In this document: positions 10,360 to 19,300 of the stretch, piece after piece | How positions within the stretch are numbered: the first letter of the stretch is position 1 | Layout: each line of letters starts with the position of its first letter | Made by a program: the position numbers and the translations under genes | The notes under the pieces: generated by a model | Told to the model about the DNA's origin: nothing | Seen by the model: the letters and a program-made list of their open reading frames with translations, nothing else | Database searches by the model: none | Assembly (NCBI GenBank): GCA_035699745.1 | Contig: DASSPH010000047.1 | Coordinates: 1-64,000, forward strand | Direction of reading: 5' to 3' | Length of the DNA: 64,000 nt | Source of the DNA: Vicinamibacterales bacterium | GTDB taxonomy: Bacteria > Acidobacteriota > Vicinamibacteria > Vicinamibacterales > 2-12-FULL-66-21

Positions 10360-13300
10360 TTACTGCTGATCGTGCGGGACGCGCACGATCACGTTGGACG
10401 TCACGGTCCGGCCGAGTGCGTCCGTCGCGGTCAGCACGATGGTGTAGAACCGCCCATCCGCGTCGTTGCCGTTCCGGTACGCTTCCAGCCTGACCACGAA
10501 CGAGAAGTTCCCGGTGGCGTCGACCGACACGGTGCCGGACGGCTGGACTTTCTTGTACTCGTCCTGCACGCGGTAGCTGACGCTGGTCACGTTGAACCCG
10601 GTGACTCGTCCGCTGACCGTCACCGGCACGAGGACCTTGTTCGGCGACCACAGCAGCGTGCTGGGCGTCGCGGTCGCGGTCACCGTCAGCGGTGTGGCGT
10701 CGACCGTCACCGTGAAGCTGCCGGACGCGGTGTTGCCGGAGCTGTCCGTCGCCGTGCAGGTGACCGTGGTCACGCCGACGGCGAACGTCAATCCGGACGC
10801 CGGCGCGCAGACCACCGGCACCGATCCGTCGACCACGTCCGTCGCCGTCGCGCTGTAGGTCACGACCGCGCCCGCGGGGGATGTCGCCGCAACGATGATC
10901 GGTGACGGCAGCGACAGGACCGGCGCGGCAGTGTCGGTGACGGCGAAGGTGTAAGTCGCCGTCGCCTTGTTGCCCGAGTCGTCGGTCGCGGTGCACGTGA
11001 TGGTATTCGTGCCCAGCGACAGCTTGGTGCCGCTCGGGGGCGTGCAGGCCACGGTCGGCGTGGTGTCGACGACGTCGGCCGCCGTCACCGAGGACACGGC
11101 GTAGGTCACGATTGCGCCGCCGCTGGCCGGCGTGAGTGCGATCGTGCCCGCCAGGCCGCTGACGTCGATCGTGGGCGGCGTGCTGTCGATGATGCCGATC
11201 GGGAACGTTCCCGTCGTCTCGTTGCCCGCCGCGTCGGCGGCGGTACAGGTGCCCGTCCAGGTGCCGAGCGGAATGAAGGTCGCCGTCCCGTCCACCGGCA
11301 ACGGCACCGTCCCCGACGTGTCGGTCCGCACGCATGACACGGTCGCCGCCCCCTGCGTATCCGTGGCGGTGACGTTGACGGTCACGCTCGCGCCGCCTGG
11401 CGCGTTGCCTTCGACGCTCGCGAGGAAGCCGGTGCCCGACAGATCCAGCGTCGGGTTGGTGGTGTCGATGGCGCCGTCCTGATCGTCGTCCGACTGATCG
11501 ATGGCGCTGGTGTCGGGCTGCGAGCGGACGATGACGCCGGCGCGCCCCGCCAGCTTCGACGCGAACTGCGCGTCGAACTTGCCGACCAGGCGCAGCGTCA
11601 GGAACACGATCTGCTTCGGCCCGACGAAGAACGTCGGCTGCTGCGTCAGCGGATTGACGGTGTCGGGGCCGCCCACGTCCGGCGCCAGCGTCGCCGGATC
11701 GACGACGTTGTTCACGATCACCTGGTTCTCGACCACGATCGCCTGGGTGCCGTCGCAGGTGCGGTTGACGGTGTAGAAGTGCGGCACCGAGACGATCAGC
11801 TGCGCCCCCTGCACGCAGTTCTGCGTCACCGTCGCCGAGCAGATCGGAATCACGCCGTTCACGAAGATCTCGGACGACATGCCGGTGATCGTGTTGGCGC
11901 CCGTCCCCGTGCCGACCGGCCAGGTGACTTCGGCGACCTGGGTCGCGGACGTGATCACGCCCGAGTCGTCACCGGTCAGCGGCGAATACTCGATGCGCGG
12001 GTTCTGCACGCTGCTGTACTCGATGCGCGGGTATTCGATCCGCGGGTACTCGATCCGCGGGTTCCCCACCGCGTCGTACTCGATGCGCGGATACTCGATC
12101 CGGGGATACTCGATCCGCGGATACTCGATGCGCGGGTACTCGATGCGCGGATACTCGATCCGCGGATTCTGCACGCCGGCGACGGGAGTCAGATCGGGAT
12201 TGACCACGCCGGTCGTGTAGTAGCTGAACTGCCGCGACAGGATGTCCGGCTGGTAGTTCTCGACCGACAGGATGTCGGGCAGGAACTCCAGGCTGTCCGG
12301 ATTCTCGATCTCGGCGACGCTCGGATTGGCGTTGAGGATGATCGATCCGGTCTGTGTGCCGCCGATCTCGGCGACCGTGACCAGAATCCGCGGCCGCGGC
12401 TGCGTCGACCGGACGTACACCGTCCGCGTCACGCTCGACGCGCGGGCGATGTCGACCTGGATCTTGCGGCAGTCGGTGCCCGCGACGCAGCCGGTATCCG
12501 GCACGTTGTCCACGTCCGGGCGGAACGAGGCGCGTCCGGTTCCCGACGGCGGCGCATCCGGCGGCTGGTTCGCGACGCTGATCTCGAAGCGGCGATCCTG
12601 CCCGGTGAGGTTCTGGACGAAGATCACATACGCGCGCTCGAGCGCGCCGGTCGGCTTGGACGCGGAGGGGGTCGCCACCACGAGTCCCGGGAGCGTCGTC
12701 GCCGCGTAGATGTTCTGGTAGCGGGAGCGCGGACTGTCGTTCGCCGTCCACACCGTCTGATCGAGCGACGTCTCGAGCGACGGCGTGCACGACGACAGCG
12801 TCTCGATGCCGCTCTCCGCTTCCTGCGTCACCCCGGCCGGGGTGAAGGACGTCGACGGCGGCCCCGCCCACACGTAGCCCTGCACGTCACGGTTGTCGGT
12901 GAACGCCGAATAGAAGATCGAATGGCTCGTCGACGGCGCGGTGTTGCGGATCCAGGCGCCGGGCGTCGTCTCGCTGGGCCGGTAGCGCTGGCTCGCGACG
13001 GCGTGATAGTCGCCGTTGAAGGGCACGGCCCCCTTCTGGAACAGCCGCGCGTTCAGGAAGTTGAACTCGAGCTGACGGCGGACGCCGTTCACCAGCCCGA
13101 ACCGGTAGCGTGAGATGACCTGGGCGGACGAGAATCCAACCGCCGGCGGCCCGTTGGGGCTCGCGATGGGCGCCTGCGCGCCGTAGATGTCCGCCGACTG
13201 GCGATAGATGTAATGCGGATCCGAGCCGGCCGCCGGCGACGGCGCGTCCATCGGGACGCGGTTGCCCGCGGAATCCATCCGGAAATCGGTGATGAAGCGA

Positions 13301-14535
13301 TCGAACGTTCCCGCCTCGTTGTTGCGGGTGTCGATCCAGTCGACCTGGATGCGCCCCCCGGCGACGGCGGCCTGCGGAATGATCTGGTGGCCGCGCCCGG
13401 CGTACGCTTCAACCACCACCGGGCTGCTCCACGTGCGGCCGTCGCGCGAGCTCGATCGCACGATTCGCGCGTCGTCGGGATTGGCGGCGAAGCCGCGCGC
13501 CGACCAGAAGGCATGGAACGCCCGCCCGTCGTGCACGATCGACGGCATCGAACGGGTGCGGAACTGCAGCGACGACGTGTCCTGATCGAAGAAGCCGAAG
13601 CCGGCCGGAGGCGTCCACATTGCCTGCGCCTTGCTCCACGTCTGCCCGCCGTCGGTCGATCGCGCCACGACCATCGAGTTGGGCTCGTTGGTGTCGGCAA
13701 CCTGCCGCCAGATCACGACGATCGTACTGGTCGCGTCGTCGACCGCGATGTCGCTTCCCTGGTTCACGCCGAGGCTCTCGCTCAACTTCTTCGGGGAAGA
13801 CCACGACGTGCCGTAATCCTTCGAGAACGTGTGGTAAATCTGCGAGGAGGAGTTGTTCTCGTTGCCGGGGAACAGCGAGTAGCTGAAATGCACGGTCCCC
13901 TTCGGGATCGTACGCCCGCCGACGTCCATCGATCCGCCCGCCGGATCGAGCACGGCGAGCATCGCCGGCTTGTCGTTGAACCGCCCCGGCGTGCCGTTGC
14001 CGATGATGCGGCGCTCGAAGAACTGGTACGGCTCGCCGTTCTCCTTGTTGCGCTCGAGCAGCACGGCGAGCGACAGCGTCCCGCGCCCGTCGGTCCGGCT
14101 CAGCGTGATGTAGGAGACGAGGCCGAGCCCGGGCACGGTCCGCACCACGGGGTCGGCAGCGCCGATGCCGCTCGGCGCCGCGGGAAATCCCTCGAGCAGC
14201 CGATCCCGCCAGGTGCGCGCTCCGTCGGTCGACATCGACAGGCCGATCCACGAATCACCGAACTTCTCGATGCCGCGGTAGTCGTTATTGGCGCACAGAA
14301 TGACCCAGGGATTCTGCGGCGATACGTCGCACGAACTCTCGTTGCGCTGCTTGTGCTTCGGGTTCCCGGCGAGCGCCGCGTTGGTTCCAGGCGGTGTCGG
14401 ACCGAGCGTGTTGACGCTCCGCCCGGTGGTAAAGAACAATTCCGGCGCAGGCGACTGCGCGCCGCTTGACGCGACGTACAGACCGGCAACGCCGAGGACG
14501 ACGAGCGACCTCCGGACGACTGAATTCCAACTCAC
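10360..14535 (-). CDS. Large secreted protein: BNR/sialidase-like propeller, PRIEY repeats, HYR domains
   Basis: 1391 residues with a signal peptide (about 1-26, ending near SSGAQS). The N-terminal half resembles a sialidase-type propeller, with Asp-box motifs STDGARTW, SKDYGTSW, STDGGQTW and SRDGRTW. Residues 791-850 hold ten copies of the pentapeptide PRIEY in three groups. The C-terminal part, from about 1010 on, has three to four HYR (hyalin-repeat, Ig-like) domains with the ATDxSGN motif. No catalytic sialidase residues could be confirmed, so binding or structural roles are as likely as hydrolysis. It starts at a GTG with GGAGAG just upstream. Confidence 0.8.
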   Translation of the reverse strand: MSWNSVVRRSLVVLGVAGLYVASSGAQSPAPELFFTTGRSVNTLGPTPPGTNAALAGNPKHKQRNESSCDVSPQNPWVILCANNDYRGIEKFGDSWIGLSMSTDGARTWRDRLLEGFPAAPSGIGAADPVVRTVPGLGLVSYITLSRTDGRGTLSLAVLLERNKENGEPYQFFERRIIGNGTPGRFNDKPAMLAVLDPAGGSMDVGGRTIPKGTVHFSYSLFPGNENNSSSQIYHTFSKDYGTSWSSPKKLSESLGVNQGSDIAVDDATSTIVVIWRQVADTNEPNSMVVARSTDGGQTWSKAQAMWTPPAGFGFFDQDTSSLQFRTRSMPSIVHDGRAFHAFWSARGFAANPDDARIVRSSSRDGRTWSSPVVVEAYAGRGHQIIPQAAVAGGRIQVDWIDTRNNEAGTFDRFITDFRMDSAGNRVPMDAPSPAAGSDPHYIYRQSADIYGAQAPIASPNGPPAVGFSSAQVISRYRFGLVNGVRRQLEFNFLNARLFQKGAVPFNGDYHAVASQRYRPSETTPGAWIRNTAPSTSHSIFYSAFTDNRDVQGYVWAGPPSTSFTPAGVTQEAESGIETLSSCTPSLETSLDQTVWTANDSPRSRYQNIYAATTLPGLVVATPSASKPTGALERAYVIFVQNLTGQDRRFEISVANQPPDAPPSGTGRASFRPDVDNVPDTGCVAGTDCRKIQVDIARASSVTRTVYVRSTQPRPRILVTVAEIGGTQTGSIILNANPSVAEIENPDSLEFLPDILSVENYQPDILSRQFSYYTTGVVNPDLTPVAGVQNPRIEYPRIEYPRIEYPRIEYPRIEYPRIEYDAVGNPRIEYPRIEYPRIEYSSVQNPRIEYSPLTGDDSGVITSATQVAEVTWPVGTGTGANTITGMSSEIFVNGVIPICSATVTQNCVQGAQLIVSVPHFYTVNRTCDGTQAIVVENQVIVNNVVDPATLAPDVGGPDTVNPLTQQPTFFVGPKQIVFLTLRLVGKFDAQFASKLAGRAGVIVRSQPDTSAIDQSDDDQDGAIDTTNPTLDLSGTGFLASVEGNAPGGASVTVNVTATDTQGAATVSCVRTDTSGTVPLPVDGTATFIPLGTWTGTCTAADAAGNETTGTFPIGIIDSTPPTIDVSGLAGTIALTPASGGAIVTYAVSSVTAADVVDTTPTVACTPPSGTKLSLGTNTITCTATDDSGNKATATYTFAVTDTAAPVLSLPSPIIVAATSPAGAVVTYSATATDVVDGSVPVVCAPASGLTFAVGVTTVTCTATDSSGNTASGSFTVTVDATPLTVTATATPSTLLWSPNKVLVPVTVSGRVTGFNVTSVSYRVQDEYKKVQPSGTVSVDATGNFSFVVRLEAYRNGNDADGRFYTIVLTATDALGRTVTSNVIVRVPHDQQ
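11986..12165 (-). repeat. 15-bp coding repeats for PRIEY
   Basis: Ten 15-bp units (6+3+1, separated by DAVGN and SSVQN) encode PRIEY inside the secreted BNR/HYR protein. Copies differ at synonymous positions (Tyr TAT/TAC, Arg CGC/CGG) while the peptide is unchanged, so the amino-acid sequence appears to be kept by selection. Confidence 0.9.
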
Positions 14536-14899
14536 ACAACTCTCCAGTCAGGCTGTGGACGAACGAGCCTGAAAGCGCAGCTTTCCGTAGGGAAGGGAAG
14601 GCGACGATATCACCAAACGCCCGCCATGTGGGGCCGAAACTACTCACTTTTCGTACCGCACGCCGTCCCACCGGCTCGGCCGTACCGGCATTCGTCTTGT
14701 AGTGGCCCGAAACGGACGGATGAATGGGCTGAAGAGACCGGCCGCGAGGCCGCTCTGGCTTGCTCGTCCGCGTCGAGCGTCGCGGGCGGGCGGGGGGGAA
14801 GTATGCGCCCGGGCAGACTAATGTTCGCCGTGGCGCGGAGCTTCAAAAACGTAACGCGGTTTCTGCGCGGCAGAGGGTGATCTGGATCTCAACCAGCGA
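14536..14899. other. Gene-free intergenic region, no clear features
   Basis: These 364 bases separate two divergent genes and must hold both promoters. Apart from a GGAGAG Shine-Dalgarno candidate just before the leftward GTG, I see no convincing -35/-10 pair, repeat, RNA or small gene. Confidence 0.5.
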
Positions 14900-16075
14900 G
14901 TGATCCTCGGACGGCAGCGTTCGGGCGGCGGCAGCCCGGAATCCGCGCCGGAAGGCGGCGGCGGCGGTTCCTCGCCCGCGGAGGGCGTGGACCATCGGCG
15001 CGCGGAGGAGCCATGGCTCGAGACGCTGCTGGAGTTCGCGCAGGAGGCGCTCGGGGCGCTCCAGGGGGATCGCCTTCGCACGCTGATCGCCCAGCGGCTG
15101 CCGGCGCTCACCGGCCGGGAGGACGTCTGGGTCGTCGCGCAGATCGGCGCCCACCAGCAGGTCATCCTGCCGCAGCGCCCCGGGCGCGACCCGCGCCGGA
15201 TGATCAGCGACGAGCCGCGTCAATGGGCGACGTTCCCGCTCAAGGCCGACGGACAGACGGTCGGCGTGATGGGCCTCGAAGCGGGTCAGCGCGGCATCAC
15301 CGCCCGCGAGTGGCGGATGCTGACCTCCCTCTCGGGCGTGCTCGGCCGCGCGCTCAAGACGTCGGAAGCGTTCGAGCTGATGCGCGAGGCAACGCTGGTG
15401 GACCCGCTCACCGGCTGCGCGACGCGCGCCGAGGGGCTGCGCCGGTTCGAAGCGGAGTTGCGCCGCGCCGAGCGGTCGAAGACCTCGCTGGCGGTCCTGA
15501 TGATCGACCTCGATCACTTCAAGAGCATCAACGATCGCTACGGGCACAACACGGGGGACGCGGTGCTCTCGGCGGTCGGCGAGACGCTGCTCGGCACGCT
15601 GCGCGCGAGCGACATCCGCAGCCGATGGGGCGGTGAGGAGTTCCTGGTGGTGCTGCCGGAGTCGACCATCGAGCGCGCCTCGAGCGCCGCCGAATCGCTC
15701 CGCCAGCGCATCGCCGCCACGACGGTGCGCGACGGCACCCACACCGTCGGCGTGACGACGAGCATCGGGATAACGATTGCGCGGCCGGGCGAGACCGACA
15801 TCCCCCGGCTGCTGGGGCGGGCCGACGCGGCGCTGTATCAGGCGAAAAGCGACGGGCGCAACCGGGTGATGATCGCGCTCGCCGATCAGAAGACGACGGT
15901 TCCCCCGGCCGCGCCGGCGTCCACCGCTCCGGCGCCGCCGCGGTCGGAGCCGCCGAGCGGCACGGTGCCGGCCCACGCGCGCGAACGGCGTAATCCCTCG
16001 CAGACGGATCGACGGTCCGGCAGCGGGCGCCGGCGGACCGACCTGATCGCGGGTCCCTGGGCGGGCAACGGCTAG
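14900..16075 (+). CDS. Diguanylate cyclase with GAF-like sensor domain
   Basis: 391 residues, apparently cytosolic. A Gly/Ser-rich N-terminus leads to a GAF-like domain (about 40-160). A GGDEF domain follows, with DPLTG, DLDHFKSINDRYGH and the active-site GGEEF at residues 244-248. The product-inhibition site RxxD (RASD, residues 235-238) stands five residues before GGEEF, so the enzyme should make c-di-GMP from two GTP and be feedback-inhibited. The C-terminal 70 residues are Pro/Ala/Arg-rich and disordered. The start is a GTG at 14900. Confidence 0.9.
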   Translation: MILGRQRSGGGSPESAPEGGGGGSSPAEGVDHRRAEEPWLETLLEFAQEALGALQGDRLRTLIAQRLPALTGREDVWVVAQIGAHQQVILPQRPGRDPRRMISDEPRQWATFPLKADGQTVGVMGLEAGQRGITAREWRMLTSLSGVLGRALKTSEAFELMREATLVDPLTGCATRAEGLRRFEAELRRAERSKTSLAVLMIDLDHFKSINDRYGHNTGDAVLSAVGETLLGTLRASDIRSRWGGEEFLVVLPESTIERASSAAESLRQRIAATTVRDGTHTVGVTTSIGITIARPGETDIPRLLGRADAALYQAKSDGRNRVMIALADQKTTVPPAAPASTAPAPPRSEPPSGTVPAHARERRNPSQTDRRSGSGRRRTDLIAGPWAGNG

Positions 16076-16284
16076 CGCGTGGGGTGCGGCCCCTGCCACC
16101 CCTCGCGCACCAGGATCCGCTCGATCTCGCGCCAGCGGCGGTTCAAGTCCGGAGGCGCGCCGAAGCGCTCGACGCTGAGCGTGGCGTTCGGACGGTCCAC
16201 GATCAGCTCGTAGCCCTCCCCTGCCGAATCAGCCCGGACCTCGCACCGGATGCTGCTGCCGTTACGGCGGAAGAAGTAGAACAT
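16072..16284 (-). CDS. Small conserved-looking protein of unknown function
   Basis: 70 residues, no signal or membrane segment. The sequence (MFYFFRRNGSSIRCEVR, then GYELIVDRPNATLSVERF) looks like a small beta-rich fold and codon use is gene-like. It overlaps the convergent diguanylate cyclase stop by four bases. No family was recognised. Confidence 0.5.
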   Translation of the reverse strand: MFYFFRRNGSSIRCEVRADSAGEGYELIVDRPNATLSVERFGAPPDLNRRWREIERILVREGWQGPHPTR

Positions 16285-16372
16285 ACAGCCCGTGTCTCGG
16301 CCGGCCGCCGTGCATGCCTTACCCGGCGGCTGACCACGGCTGCGCGCCGCTGCACGAAGAATCTGCCGGGCG

Positions 16373-19300
16373 CTACGGCGTGATCACCAGCAGCACGACG
16401 CTCGAATTGCTCGCGGCGAGGCCGGCCGCGCCGCCGTAGGATGCCGTCGCGACCCTGACGCCGACCGGCAGCGCGGCGGTCGTGAACGTTGCCGTTCCGC
16501 CGACCACCGGCGCTGTCCCGGCGGCGACGCCGTCGACAAAGAACCTCACCGTTCCGCCGGACGGCGCTCCCGGACTCACCGTCGCGGTAAACGTCACCGG
16601 CTGCCCCAAGGTCCCCGGACTCGGTCCACTGCTCAGCGTCGTCGTCGTGGCCGCCGGTGCCGTTCCGCCGGCGAAGATCGTGATGTGCACCGGCGGTGAG
16701 GTGCTCGGCGCGAGAGCGGCGCTCCCGAGGTAGCGTGCCGACAGCGTGTGCGGTCCTGCCACCACGGGGGTGAACGACAGCGTGGCCAGTCCACCCGAGA
16801 GCGACGCGGATCCGATCAGCACGCCGCCGTCGAAGAATTCCACGGTCCCCGCTGCCGGCGGGCCGCCCGGCAGCGGCACGACCAGCGCGCTGACCACGAC
16901 CGCCGACCCGAGCGCCTGCGGATTCGTCCAGGGCAGGAGCAGCGTGAACGAGGATTCGTTCAGCGGCCGCACGGTGAGCGGCAGCGGCGCCGACGTGCTT
17001 CCCGTGAACGTGCCGGTCCCGGCGTAGCGCGCCGTCACGGTATAGGTGCCGCCGGTCATGCCGCCGTTCGCCCGCAGCGTCGCGACGCCGTTGACGAGCG
17101 GCGCGATGCCGATCACGATGGTGCCATTGAGCAGGAACTCGACCTCCCCGGCCGGCACGGCCGTACCGGCCGCCGGTGCGACCGTGGCGATGATGCTGAG
17201 CGGCTCGAGCGAGCCGATCGTTCCCGCCGATGCCGTCACCGTGGTGATCGTTCCGATGGTCAGCGGCTGAATCGTCAGACTCGTCGACGCCGTATCGCCG
17301 CCGCCGAGCGTGTCCAGGACGCTCAACTGCACGGCGAACGTGCCGGGGCCGAGCGCCGCGATCTGCGCTGCGCTGAGCGAGGGCGTCGGGCCGGCGAGCA
17401 CAATCGTGCCGTTCACCAGCCATTGATACGTGGCGATGCTGTCCCCGCAGGCGGTGTTCGGATCGGAGGAGCCGCGGCCGTCGAAGGTGACGCCGCCGCC
17501 GATCGTGGCGGCATACGGACCGCCGGGGTTGGCTGCCGGCGGATGTCCCGGATGGATCGAGACCGGCTGCGTGCGGCTTGCGGCGATCCCGAGGTCGTCG
17601 GTGACGGTGAGCTGGGCGGCGTAGTTGCCGTAGCCCGCATACGTGTGCTGCGTGAGCACGCCGGTCGAGGCGCTGGTTCCGTCCCCGAAGTCGTAGACGT
17701 AGCTCACGATCGTCCGCGTGCTGCGCGCCGTCGCGGCGGCGGTCGCGTCGAACGTCATCGCGACTCCGCAGGCCGCCGGATTCGGGGCGACCGAGAAGTC
17801 CGCGGTCGGCCGGCGGACGGTCAACGGCGTGTCGGCGTTCGTCGAGAATCCGCTCGCGTCGGTCACGCGAAGCGTGATCGAGAAGGAGCCCGAGCCGAGC
17901 TTCGTCATGATGTCCGACGCCGAGATCGTGGGGGTCGGACCGGACGCCAGGTGAACGCCCCCGGCCGACCACGTGTACTGAACGATCGAGTCCCCGTAGA
18001 TCTCGTCCGGATCGCTGGAGCCGGTGCCGTCGAACGTGACCGGGGCTCCGAGATCCGTCGTGTAGGGTCCGCCCGGATTCGAGATCGGCGCACGGTCCAG
18101 CGGGCGCACCGTGATCGTCACGGCCGCCACGTTGCTGTCGCTGGTGCCGTCGTTCACCTTGAACGTGAAGCTGTCCGGCCCGCTGTAATCCGCCGCGGGC
18201 GTGTAGGTGTAGTTCGGCGCCGAGCCGGACAACACGCCGTGAGCCGGCAGCGTGACGTTGACGTAGGTGAGCGCGTCCCCTTCGGGATCGCTGGCTGCGA
18301 GCGCTATCGGCGTCGGCGTGTCGTGCCGGACGATGACGGACTGATCCTGCGCCGTGGGGGCGCCATTCGGCGCCGTCACATTGATCGTCACCGTCGCGAC
18401 GCTGCCGATGGCCGTGCCGTCGTTGGCGTAGAAGGTGAACGTGTCGGTTCCGGTGAATCCTGCGTTCGGCGTGTAGGTCAGGTTCGGCGCGGCGCCCGTG
18501 AGCCCGCCGTTCAGCGGAGCGTCGCCGATGTAATAGAGGAGCGGGTCGCCGTCGGCGTCGAGCGCGCCGAGCACGATCGGGACCGGCGATCCGCCGTTCG
18601 ACGTGACCGTCTGATCGAGGGCCACGGGCGGATCGTTCACCGGATCGACGGTGATGGAGATCGTCGCGACGTTGCTGTCCAGGCTGCCGTCGTTCACCTT
18701 GAAGGTGAAGCCGTCCGGCCCGTAGTAGTTCGCCGCCGGCGTGTAGATGAAGTCCGGCGCCGCGCCGCTCAGCGTGCCATGCGCGGGCTGCGTCAGCAAG
18801 GTGAACGACAGCGGGTTGTTCTCGGCGTCGAATGTGAGGAGCGAGACGGTGAACCCGATCTCCTCCGGCGTGGCGAGGGTCTGATCGTAAGCGATCGGCG
18901 CGGTGTTCGTCCCGCCGACCGTGATCATCACGCCGGCGACCGCGCTCGACGCGGTGCCGTCGGTGGCGCGCACGTGGAAGACGTCGGTGCCGCTGAATCC
19001 GCTGTTCGGCTGGTACTGGAACGAGGGACCGCTGCCGCTCACGGTGCCGTGGGCCGGCTGCCCGACGATCGTGAAGGCGAGCGGATTGCCGTCCGGGTCG
19101 GAGGCGTCGATGGTGACGTTGGCGATGTCACCCGGGCCGATTGAAACCCGTTGGTGACGCGCGATCGGGCTCCTGTTGGCGATGCCGGCATTGAGTGAGT
19201 ACAGCGTGCCGCCGGGCAGATTCAATGTGGAGCCGTAGAGCAGGTTGTCGCTGCCCTGCTGCACGCCGGCGCTGGGGGTGCCCCCCTCGTCCGCCACGCT

